Shown here in pieces: positions 1 to 6,680 of a stretch of 12,139 bases of DNA; within the stretch, counting starts at the first letter, position 1, and each line of letters starts with the position of its first letter. This DNA comes from Candidatus Pelagibacter sp. Its GTDB lineage: Bacteria > Pseudomonadota > Alphaproteobacteria > Pelagibacterales > Pelagibacteraceae. The stretch is taken from contig JAOJEG010000020.1 of the NCBI GenBank assembly GCA_028226535.1, positions 1 through 12,139 on the forward strand, read 5' to 3'. The notes below the pieces were generated by a model. The model searched no databases. It saw nothing but the letters and a program-made list of their open reading frames with translations, and was not told where the DNA came from. The translations under genes and the position numbers were made by a program.

Positions 1-849
1 AGACGATTAAAATTAGAAAAACTGGAAAAGGAAAGATTAGAAAAAATTAATCTTGAAAATGAAAAACAAAAACAGGAAGAATTAAAACTTAAACTAAAAG
101 AGCAGGCTTTAAAAGATGAGGTAAAATTAGACAGACAAAGAGCAAGAGATATAAAAATTTTCCTTAGAAAAGAACAAGCTTTATTGAGAATAGAACAAGC
201 TGAAAAACAAAAACAATTTTTAAAACAATTAAGATTAGAAAAGCAAATTGAAAAATTTAGAATTAGAGAAGTTAAAGAATTAGAAAAACTTGAAAGAATA
301 TCCCTTAAAGAAAAAAGAGATGATTACGCTGGTCTTCAACAGCGGATAGAAAAATTAAAAGAAAAATATCGAATAATTAGAGACCAGAAAATCAAAGAAA
401 GAGTAGAGGCTCTTGGAGTAAAATTACAGGGTGATGAAGATAGAGAAACATTACTACAAAAAGAAAAAGAATATACAATAGCAAGACAAAAAATTGAATT
501 TGCTCTTGAAAGTTTCTATCGAAGTGCAAGTAGTTTAGTGTTTCAGTTAAATAAAAGACACATCACAAGGCATATGTCTATTTTTAGATGTATTGATAAA
601 AGATTTGAGACTGGAGAAATTTTTGTAAAATGGGATGAGTCTTCTGATGAGGAGTGGCTATTATTAATTTATATTAAAAACAACTCTCCAGATGAAGGAA
701 TAGTTATTGAAGATAAGACAAACCCTGAAAAAAATATTTCTCATGAGTTTAAAAATAATGAAATATTTAAAGCATCAGACACAATGGTAGACTCGCTAAC
801 CCAACTTATTGCTAGAAAAAGGTCTAAAAATAACAATTATATTACCTAA
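1..849 (+). CDS. Coiled-coil protein of unknown function, 3' part (5' end outside window)
   Basis: The reading frame is open from base 1 and ends at TAA 847-849, giving 282 visible residues; the true start lies upstream. No ATG occurs near the left edge in this frame, and a TTG at 184 is most likely internal because the same Lys/Glu-rich heptad-like sequence continues on both sides of it. Visible residues 1 to about 165 are almost wholly Lys, Glu, Arg, Gln and Leu, as in a long coiled coil. The last 110 or so residues change character (aromatics, Asp, Ile, a WLLLIYIKNN strand-like stretch) and look like a small globular domain. There is no signal peptide or membrane segment in the visible part. 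The next gene, a small membrane protein, starts 21 bases downstream and is probably co-transcribed. I do not recognise the family; the coiled coil alone does not indicate a function. Confidence 0.8.
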   Translation, partial: RRLKLEKLEKERLEKINLENEKQKQEELKLKLKEQALKDEVKLDRQRARDIKIFLRKEQALLRIEQAEKQKQFLKQLRLEKQIEKFRIREVKELEKLERISLKEKRDDYAGLQQRIEKLKEKYRIIRDQKIKERVEALGVKLQGDEDRETLLQKEKEYTIARQKIEFALESFYRSASSLVFQLNKRHITRHMSIFRCIDKRFETGEIFVKWDESSDEEWLLLIYIKNNSPDEGIVIEDKTNPEKNISHEFKNNEIFKASDTMVDSLTQLIARKRSKNNNYIT

Positions 850-870
850 AAAAATTAAGTAATATCTAGA

Positions 871-1164
871 ATGTTTTTTGGAACAATTACAATGCTAATT
901 TTGTACTTAATCCTTAAGTATATTCTTTCTTGGATAACTTATTTTAATAATCTAGATCCAAGACTTGGAGATTCTACTTGGCGTTGGAGTTATGATTATC
1001 ATGTAATTGGTGAGAGAGATATTTCGGATTTAGATGATAAAGATTTTATAAGATTAAGAAGAAAAAAAAATAAGATTATTACTTTAATGTATTCAGTCGT
1101 TATGATTATGTTTATTTCCTCAATGTCTTTATTAAGCAAAATTTTATTACACTTTACAAGTTAA
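871..1164 (+). CDS. Small two-helix membrane protein, unknown function
   Basis: A 97-residue protein. Residues 1-22 form a hydrophobic helix (rich in Leu, Ile, Tyr). A polar middle of about 45 residues follows, with an aromatic WRWSYDYH patch and an acidic SDLDDKD stretch, then a basic RLRRKKNK segment. A second hydrophobic helix occupies roughly residues 69-93. The basic stretch before helix 2 suggests, by the positive-inside rule, that the central loop is cytoplasmic. The ATG at 871 is the first in the frame; no clear Shine-Dalgarno sequence precedes it. It follows the coiled-coil gene by 21 bases and likely shares its transcript. Its stop overlaps the stop of the minus-strand DUF393 gene by four bases. 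No family recognised; the composition and the neat fit between neighbours make it a credible gene. Confidence 0.7.
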   Translation: MFFGTITMLILYLILKYILSWITYFNNLDPRLGDSTWRWSYDYHVIGERDISDLDDKDFIRLRRKKNKIITLMYSVVMIMFISSMSLLSKILLHFTS

Positions 1165-1508
1165 CTTTTTAATTGTTTTTTATTTTTTAAATATAAAAAA
1201 TAGGCAACAATTTCATAACTGAATTTAAAAACTTGAAAAATTATTGGAAGTTTAAAAAATTTATACAAAAAATTATATTTAGGAATTTTTTTCCATACAA
1301 AAAGAAAAGCTTCTGCTCCTTCAATAACTCTGCTACCATCTTTAACATGAAGTCTTCTTAAAAGTTCTTTGTCTTTTTTTGACGTTTCTTTTTCAGCGCT
1401 TAAATTGTTCGTAATATCAATCCAGTCAATTTCTTCAATATTCTCTTTTTTATATAGATTGATTTCTGACCTACATATTTTACATGAATTATTAAAATAA
1501 ACTTTCAT
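1161..1508 (-). CDS. Thiol-disulfide oxidoreductase, DCC/DUF393 family
   Basis: A 115-residue protein matching the DCC (DUF393) family, thioredoxin-fold-like proteins that carry a CxxC near the N terminus. Here the N terminus reads MKVYFNNSCKIC, placing Cys9 and Cys12 right after the first beta strand as in the family, although the usual DG before the first Cys is replaced by NNS. The central part contains the typical segment in which a residue or sugar-like name is listed as hydrophobic helix (IEGAEAFLFVWKKIP), and the C terminus is hydrophobic then basic (YFLYLKNKKQLKS). Length is normal for the family. Substrate unknown; redox chemistry is inferred from CxxC. It is transcribed divergently from tldD across 89 bases that contain paired repeats, and its stop overlaps that of the membrane-protein gene on the plus strand. 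Confidence 0.85.
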   Translation of the reverse strand: MKVYFNNSCKICRSEINLYKKENIEEIDWIDITNNLSAEKETSKKDKELLRRLHVKDGSRVIEGAEAFLFVWKKIPKYNFLYKFFKLPIIFQVFKFSYEIVAYFLYLKNKKQLKS

Positions 1509-1522
1509 TATTGGTTCTAAAT

Positions 1523-1551
1523 TACATGTGAGATTAAATATTGTACATGTG
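1523..1551. promoter_or_regulatory. Paired TACATGTG direct repeats, candidate operator in divergent promoter region
   Basis: The 8-mer TACATGTG occurs at 1523-1530 and again at 1544-1551, exactly 21 bases apart (about two helical turns). Each copy contains the palindrome ACATGT, and a similar AT-rich stretch follows each copy. A degenerate third copy (TACATAC) is at 1572-1578. The pair lies between DUF393 (start 1508) and tldD (start 1598). On the minus strand a possible -10 hexamer TACAAT (1545-1540) overlaps the second repeat, which would suit repression of the DUF393 gene. No good -35 was found, so the site is a sequence-based candidate only. Confidence 0.35.
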
Positions 1552-1597
1552 TTAAATCATCCATTGAAAATTACATACAAACAACTATGTACTGTAT

Positions 1598-3010
1598 ATG
1601 AGTAATTTTTTTGATAAATCAGATTTGAGTAGAAAAGATGTAGATGAAATTGTATCTGACACTTTAAAAAATTGTGATGATGGAGAGATATATTTTGAAA
1701 ACTCAAAATCTGAGTCAATTTTATTAGATGACAATAAAATTAAAAGCTCAAATTATAGCTCTGATCTTGGTTTTGGGTTTAGGGCAATTTCCAATGAGGT
1801 AGTTGCTTACTCTCATTCAAATGAAATATCGAAAGATGCATTAAAAAATTCAGCCAAAAACTTACAATCTACTTTAAAATCAATTAAAGGAACCTATAAT
1901 CATGAAATTCCAAAAAGTAATAATAAATTTTATGATGATATTAATCCTATTGAACAAAAAACATTAGATGCAAAATTAGAAGTTTTAAATAATGTTAATG
2001 ATTATTTGCGAAAAAAAGACTCAACAGTAAAACAAGTTACAGCTAGTTTTAGTGGAGAGCAAAAATCTATAGAAATAATTCGATCTGGGGGCGAAGCTTT
2101 AACAGATGTTCGTCCTTTAATAAGATTTAACGTCTCTGTAATGCTTGAAAAAAATGGAAGAAAAGAAACAGGTGTTTATGGAATAGGTGGAAGACAATCC
2201 TATGATGACTATTTAAAAAATAATAATTGGAAAAGTGTTTGTGAAGAAGCCCTTAGAATTGCTACTGTTAATTTAGATAGTAAGCCAGCTCCAGCAGGTG
2301 AAATGAAAGTTGTTTTAGGACCAGGTTGGCCTGCTATATTAATTCATGAAGCTATCGGCCACGGTTTAGAGGGTGATTTTAATAGAAAAAAAACATCAGC
2401 ATTTCACGATTTAATGGGCCAAAAAGTTGCAAGCAAAGGAGTTACAATTGTTGATGATGGAACTATTGATAAAAGAAGAGGTAGCTTGACCATTGATGAT
2501 GAAGGTACTCCTACAGAAAGAACAGTTCTAATTGAAAATGGAATTTTAAAAAATTTCATGCAAGATAGATTGAATGCAAGGCTAATGAATACTAGATCTA
2601 CTGGTAGCGGAAGAAGAGAAAGTTATAAACATATTGTTCTACCAAGAATGAGAAACACAATGATGTTGAGTGGAAATCAAACTCAAGATGAAATGATTAA
2701 GTCGGTCGATAAAGGAATATTCGCAGTAAGTTTTGGAGGTGGACAAGTAGATATAACATCAGGAAAATTCGTTTTTAATTGCACAGAAGCTTATGAAATA
2801 AATAATGGAAAAATTGGTTCGCCAATTAAGGGGGCAACTTTAATAGGAGATGGTCCTTCAATTTTAAAAGAAGTATCAATGGTTGGAAACGATATGATGA
2901 TGGATCCAGGTATTGGAACTTGTGGTAAAGCGGGTCAAGGTGTGCCAGTTGGAGTAGCACAACCTTCAATTTTAATTGATAAAATGACCGTAGGAGGAAC
3001 AAAACTCTAA
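1598..3010 (+). CDS. tldD: Metalloprotease TldD
   Basis: A 470-residue TldD, close to the usual 470-480. TldD and TldE form a heterodimeric zinc protease; in Escherichia coli the pair matures microcin B17 and takes part in CcdA degradation, with unfolded short peptides threaded into an internal chamber. TldD carries the zinc site: here HEAIGH is at residues 250-255 (His250, Glu251, His255) within HEAIGHGLEGD, and the third ligand is expected to be Cys442 in GTCGKAGQG near the C terminus. The family pattern (DEGTPTERT, then NTMMLSGN, then FNCTEAYEI) is present. All catalytic features are intact. There is no signal peptide, so it should be cytoplasmic. The ATG at 1598 has no Shine-Dalgarno sequence; another ATG at 1587 is out of frame. 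tldE follows after three bases. Confidence 0.97.
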   Translation: MSNFFDKSDLSRKDVDEIVSDTLKNCDDGEIYFENSKSESILLDDNKIKSSNYSSDLGFGFRAISNEVVAYSHSNEISKDALKNSAKNLQSTLKSIKGTYNHEIPKSNNKFYDDINPIEQKTLDAKLEVLNNVNDYLRKKDSTVKQVTASFSGEQKSIEIIRSGGEALTDVRPLIRFNVSVMLEKNGRKETGVYGIGGRQSYDDYLKNNNWKSVCEEALRIATVNLDSKPAPAGEMKVVLGPGWPAILIHEAIGHGLEGDFNRKKTSAFHDLMGQKVASKGVTIVDDGTIDKRRGSLTIDDEGTPTERTVLIENGILKNFMQDRLNARLMNTRSTGSGRRESYKHIVLPRMRNTMMLSGNQTQDEMIKSVDKGIFAVSFGGGQVDITSGKFVFNCTEAYEINNGKIGSPIKGATLIGDGPSILKEVSMVGNDMMMDPGIGTCGKAGQGVPVGVAQPSILIDKMTVGGTKL

Positions 3011-3013
3011 ATC

Positions 3014-4330
3014 ATGATTAAAGATGAAGAATATTTAAAATCGAAAGCTTCTTTTTGTCTAGATCTAGCTAAAAAACTTGGAGCAACAGATGCAAGTGTA
3101 ACTATTGGAAATTCAATTTCTGAGACAGTCAGTTTTAGAAATAAAGTTTTAGATGAGTCTAATAGATCTGACAGTTTGGCAATAAGTATAGAGACTTATT
3201 TAGGTAAAAAAAAATCGTCAATAACTTCGTCAAATTTATTAGATGAAAATTTAAAAACATTAATTGAAAAATGTTTTGAAACCACAAAAATTACACCTGA
3301 AGATGAATTTAATTCTCTTCCAGACAAAGATTTATTAGCAACAAATATTAAAAATCTTAACTTGTATGATCAAGCACATATAGAAAATGATAAAAAAATT
3401 GACTATTTGAAAGAATTAGAAGAAACAGCTTCAATTGATAAAAATATTATAAATACGGAGTCGGGTTTTACAGAAAATAAATCAAACTTTATTTTAGCCA
3501 ATAGTGATGGTTTCTGTAACGGGTACAAGTCTTCATCATTCACAGCTTCTTGTGTTGCCGTTGCAAAAAATGAAAATAGCATGGAAAGAGACTATGAATT
3601 TACAAGCAAATGTCACTTAGGTGATATTTCTAATCCTTCTGAACTTGGAAAAAATGTAGCTGCGCAAACTATAAAAAAACTCAATCCTAAAAAAATTGGT
3701 AGTGATAAATTAAGTATTATTTTTGATAAAAGAATTTCTAAAGGTTTTTTAAGTTCATTCGCTGGCGCAATATCAGCATCATCTATTGCGAGAGGGACAT
3801 CATTCCTTAAAGACAAATTAAATCAACCAATTTTTTCAAAGTCAATTAATGTTATTGATAAGCCTGATTTGATTAAAGGTATGGGCTCACAGTGTTTTGA
3901 CTCTGAGGGGGTTAAGACAGATATATTAAAATTAGTAAGCAATGGAATATTAGAAAATTATTTGGTTGATACTTACAATGGAAAAAAATTAAATCTAAAG
4001 TCAAATGGAAGAAGTGGTGGAACCACCAACCTTTATTTTGAAAACGGAAATATAAATTATGAGGATTTATTAAAAAGTTATTCTAAGATTTTATACGTTA
4101 CTGAAACTATAGGGCATGGAACAAATCTTGTAACTGGAGATTATTCAGTGGGTGCTACTGGGTTTTTAGTTGAAAATGGAGAATTTAAGTATCCAGTTAA
4201 CGAAATAACAATAGCTGGAAATTTTAATGAAATGTTTAAAAATATAACATTAGCAAATGATTTGGAATTTAAGTATTCAGTGAATTCACCTACCATGATG
4301 ATTGATGGTATGACTGTTGCTGGTAAATGA
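3014..4330 (+). CDS. tldE: Metalloprotease subunit TldE (PmbA)
   Basis: A 438-residue partner of TldD, of normal length. As expected for TldE/PmbA it lacks the HExxxH zinc motif; the family role is to complete the chamber with TldD. Recognisable C-terminal signatures are GHGTNLVTGDYSVGATGF (367-384), the following ENGEFKYPVNEITIAGNF, and SPTMMIDGMTVAG at the end. The N-terminal half is more divergent and Lys/Asn-rich. The ATG at 3014 lies three bases after the tldD stop, and its TGA stop overlaps the start of the next gene (ATGA, 4327-4330), so tldD, tldE and the oxidoreductase should be one translationally linked operon. A substrate is not apparent: no small precursor-peptide gene is visible beside the operon. 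Confidence 0.95.
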   Translation: MIKDEEYLKSKASFCLDLAKKLGATDASVTIGNSISETVSFRNKVLDESNRSDSLAISIETYLGKKKSSITSSNLLDENLKTLIEKCFETTKITPEDEFNSLPDKDLLATNIKNLNLYDQAHIENDKKIDYLKELEETASIDKNIINTESGFTENKSNFILANSDGFCNGYKSSSFTASCVAVAKNENSMERDYEFTSKCHLGDISNPSELGKNVAAQTIKKLNPKKIGSDKLSIIFDKRISKGFLSSFAGAISASSIARGTSFLKDKLNQPIFSKSINVIDKPDLIKGMGSQCFDSEGVKTDILKLVSNGILENYLVDTYNGKKLNLKSNGRSGGTTNLYFENGNINYEDLLKSYSKILYVTETIGHGTNLVTGDYSVGATGFLVENGEFKYPVNEITIAGNFNEMFKNITLANDLEFKYSVNSPTMMIDGMTVAGK

Positions 4331-5298
4331 TCAAATATTGTGTAATTGGCTCAGGAATATCAGGAGCAACTATTGCCAACCTTTTAAGTAAAAACCATTC
4401 AGTTGATTTATTTGATAAAGCAAGGGGACCAGGAGGTAGATCATCTTTTAAAAGATTAGATAAAGATAAAGGGTTTGACCATGGAACTCAATATATTTCT
4501 CCAAAAAGTCCAGCTTTTAAAAAATTTATTAATATTTTAATAAAAAAAAAAATATTAAAAAAATGGGGTGGCAACCATTTATTTTTGAATAAACTTAAAA
4601 AAGAAAATAAAAATCATCTAAAAATAATAGGTAGAAAAGGCAATAATGATATTAGCAAATATCTGTTAAGAAATATTAACTGTAATTTTCAATCTGAATT
4701 AAAAAAAATTAATTATAAGGAAAAAAAATGGGTCCTTACTTTTTCTGACAGAAGTAAAAAAATTTATGACAGTCTAATTCTGACTTGTCCATTTGCTCAA
4801 TTATCGAAATTATCAAAGAAATATATCAAGGATCCTTTCATTACAAAAAAAGTTAGGATGGATGCAAATATTACAGTTATGATTTTAATAAAAAACACAA
4901 ATAAAAATGTGAGTAGTTATTTATTTGGTGACAATGTTTTAGGTTGGGCAGCAAAAGAAAACAGTAAAAAAAGATTTAAAAGTCACCAAGATTTATGGAC
5001 TTTGCAAAGTACTCATAATTGGGCAAATAAAAAGATTAACAAAAATAGAGAAAATAAAGATATAAATTCAAAAACTCTTATTGATCATTTTTTTAAACTT
5101 ACCGGTATTAAAAAAACTAAAGTACTTTTTTCTTTAAATCATGGTTGGAAATATTCATCAACCTCAAAACCCTTAAATATAAAAAGTTATTGGAACTCCT
5201 CATTAAATTTGGGAGTATGTGCAGACTGGTTTGTGGGACCAAGACTTGAAGCTGGCTGGATAAGTGCCAATGATCTTTATAAAAAAATTATTAAATAA
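4327..5298 (+). CDS. FAD-dependent oxidoreductase, renalase/COG3380-like
   Basis: A 323-residue flavoprotein of the NAD(P)/FAD-dependent, amine-oxidase-like group that includes bacterial renalase-like proteins (COG3380). The N terminus carries a Rossmann dinucleotide motif GSGISG (8-13), a ribose-binding acidic residue (Asp30) at the end of the second strand, and the characteristic DKARGPGGR (30-38) and FDHGTQY (50-56). The C terminus WFVGPRLEAGWISANDLYKKI (from about 301) is the usual second FAD-contacting segment of this family. The protein is very Lys-rich in the middle. No signal peptide. It starts inside the tldE stop (ATGA overlap), suggesting coupled translation. Substrate and product are unknown; a link to TldD/TldE peptide processing is only suggested by the operon. 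Confidence 0.88.
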   Translation: MIKYCVIGSGISGATIANLLSKNHSVDLFDKARGPGGRSSFKRLDKDKGFDHGTQYISPKSPAFKKFINILIKKKILKKWGGNHLFLNKLKKENKNHLKIIGRKGNNDISKYLLRNINCNFQSELKKINYKEKKWVLTFSDRSKKIYDSLILTCPFAQLSKLSKKYIKDPFITKKVRMDANITVMILIKNTNKNVSSYLFGDNVLGWAAKENSKKRFKSHQDLWTLQSTHNWANKKINKNRENKDINSKTLIDHFFKLTGIKKTKVLFSLNHGWKYSSTSKPLNIKSYWNSSLNLGVCADWFVGPRLEAGWISANDLYKKIIK

Positions 5299-5300
5299 AT

Positions 5301-5981
5301 TCATTCAAATTTCTTAACTCTATATTCCCAGTTTCCCATACGTGAATAGGCAACTTTAAGAATTAAAGCATTTTTTTTATCAAACCAAATATCAAAGTTT
5401 AATCTTTTATCTTTAGGAATAGTCATATCTTTTGAAGTTAATTTAAAGTGTTCTACATCATATGTTTTCCCATATAATTCGATTTTTTCTTTTCCAATAA
5501 AAGTAACAACTTGTTCCTTAATACTTCCAGAAATAGGGCTTATCTGAGTGTTTGTTTGAAGAATTTTATGACTCCACCAATTTCCAATTATGTTTTCTAA
5601 TGAGGCACTGCCTGTATATGATGAGCCTTTAATATCATATTCATTTTCATTTTCATTTAATTTAAGCTTAACATATTTATCTTTTTTATTTTGACGTGTT
5701 TTTGAGTTAAAGGAAATCAGTTTATCTTTAATATATTTTTCCTCTCCAAAACTTTCAACTTCGAAAATAGTTGCCCCAAGTAATTTAACAGTAAATTTTA
5801 ATTGATTTGTGACAGTTGTATTTTCTTCGTCTTTCTTAAAGAAATAGTAATTATAACCAATAACTTCACCATCTTTTAAAATTTCCATCTCTATTTTATT
5901 AAATTTATTATAGTGAGCCATATGAGCACTGCTATTAAACGAATAGATTAAAAGAAAAGTTAAGAATAAAAATTTTTTCAT
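5301..5981 (-). CDS. Exported DUF6134-like protein
   Basis: A 226-residue protein with a clear Sec signal peptide: MKK, a hydrophobic core at residues 4-15, and a likely cleavage after SSA (Ala19). The mature part is rich in beta-strand-like alternation and resembles the DUF6134 family of exported proteins: a start like 'G..IG.......', a central segment containing NWW (about 145), and a C-terminal DIWFDKKNALILKVAYSRMGNWEYRVKKF, where family members typically have a 'W.D....L....' strand. Expected location is the periplasm. No cysteine or enzymatic motif is visible, so no reaction can be assigned. Its stop is two bases beyond the stop of the converging oxidoreductase gene. It is transcribed divergently from the YczE-like gene across 51 bases. 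Confidence 0.7.
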   Translation of the reverse strand: MKKFLFLTFLLIYSFNSSAHMAHYNKFNKIEMEILKDGEVIGYNYYFFKKDEENTTVTNQLKFTVKLLGATIFEVESFGEEKYIKDKLISFNSKTRQNKKDKYVKLKLNENENEYDIKGSSYTGSASLENIIGNWWSHKILQTNTQISPISGSIKEQVVTFIGKEKIELYGKTYDVEHFKLTSKDMTIPKDKRLNFDIWFDKKNALILKVAYSRMGNWEYRVKKFE

Positions 5982-6032
5982 AAAATATTACTTTAATAGA
6001 CTTTAGTATTAAAAGAAGTAATTTATTAAAAT

Positions 6033-6680
6033 ATGTTTCTTAAAATTAAAAATATACCAAGAGTATCTTGGAGTTCAGATAACTCTTTAAATTTCAAGCC
6101 AAAATTATCTACATCTTTTTTTTTAATTTTTGGTTTAGCAATTTTTGGATTAGGTGAAGGTCTCTTAATTCTATCTACAACAGGAAATTCACCATGGTCA
6201 GTGCTTGCTGAAGGAATATCAAATACCACAAGTTTGTCTATTGGAGCTGCAACTTTTTTTATAAGTGTGTCTGTGCTTTTTTTATGGATATTTATTAACC
6301 AAAAACCTGGTTTAGGAACAATTTTTAATATTATTATTATTGCAGGGATGATTGATATCACTTTAAGTTTTTTTGATGCCCCAACTTCGATATGGATGAA
6401 ATATTTTTTAGCTTTTTTTTCAGTTTTATTAGTTGGTTTAGGTAGTGGAATTTATCTCGTTGCAAATCTTGGTCCAGGTCCTAGAGATGGATTAATGACT
6501 GGACTAACAAAACTTACAAATCTTCCAATTGCTTTGGTAAGAGCTTTTTTAGAAATTTCTGCAGTATTAGCTGGCTGGTATCTTGGTGGAACTGTTGGTG
6601 CCGGAACTCTAATTTTTGCGTTTGGAATTGGACCATGTGTAGCTTTGGGTTTATTTTTAGTTAATAAAACTTTTAACTAG
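6033..6680 (+). CDS. YczE/YitT-like integral membrane protein
   Basis: A 215-residue membrane protein with about five or six hydrophobic helices after a short soluble N terminus (1-27). It carries the YczE-family signature twice: GLGEGLLILSTTGNSPWSVL (39-58) and GLGSGIYLVANLGPGPRDGL (135-154), an internal duplication in which the GNSPW and GPGPRDGLM loops occupy matching positions. YczE-type proteins (COG2364) are of uncertain function; in Bacillus subtilis yczE lies by the surfactin locus, but a transport role is unproven. The ATG at 6033 is the first in the frame; a weak AGAAG lies too far upstream to serve as a normal ribosome site. The stop (CTAG, 6677-6680) is shared with the converging typA gene. 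Confidence 0.85.
   Translation: MFLKIKNIPRVSWSSDNSLNFKPKLSTSFFLIFGLAIFGLGEGLLILSTTGNSPWSVLAEGISNTTSLSIGAATFFISVSVLFLWIFINQKPGLGTIFNIIIIAGMIDITLSFFDAPTSIWMKYFLAFFSVLLVGLGSGIYLVANLGPGPRDGLMTGLTKLTNLPIALVRAFLEISAVLAGWYLGGTVGAGTLIFAFGIGPCVALGLFLVNKTFN

Noticed and set aside
3613..3816. 67-codon minus-strand frame within tldE
   Set aside because: Antisense to a conserved gene with no supporting signal.
6026..6361. 111-codon minus-strand frame opposite the YczE-like gene
   Set aside because: The plus-strand protein has clear family motifs and helices; the minus frame is low-complexity Ile/Lys/Pro without motifs.
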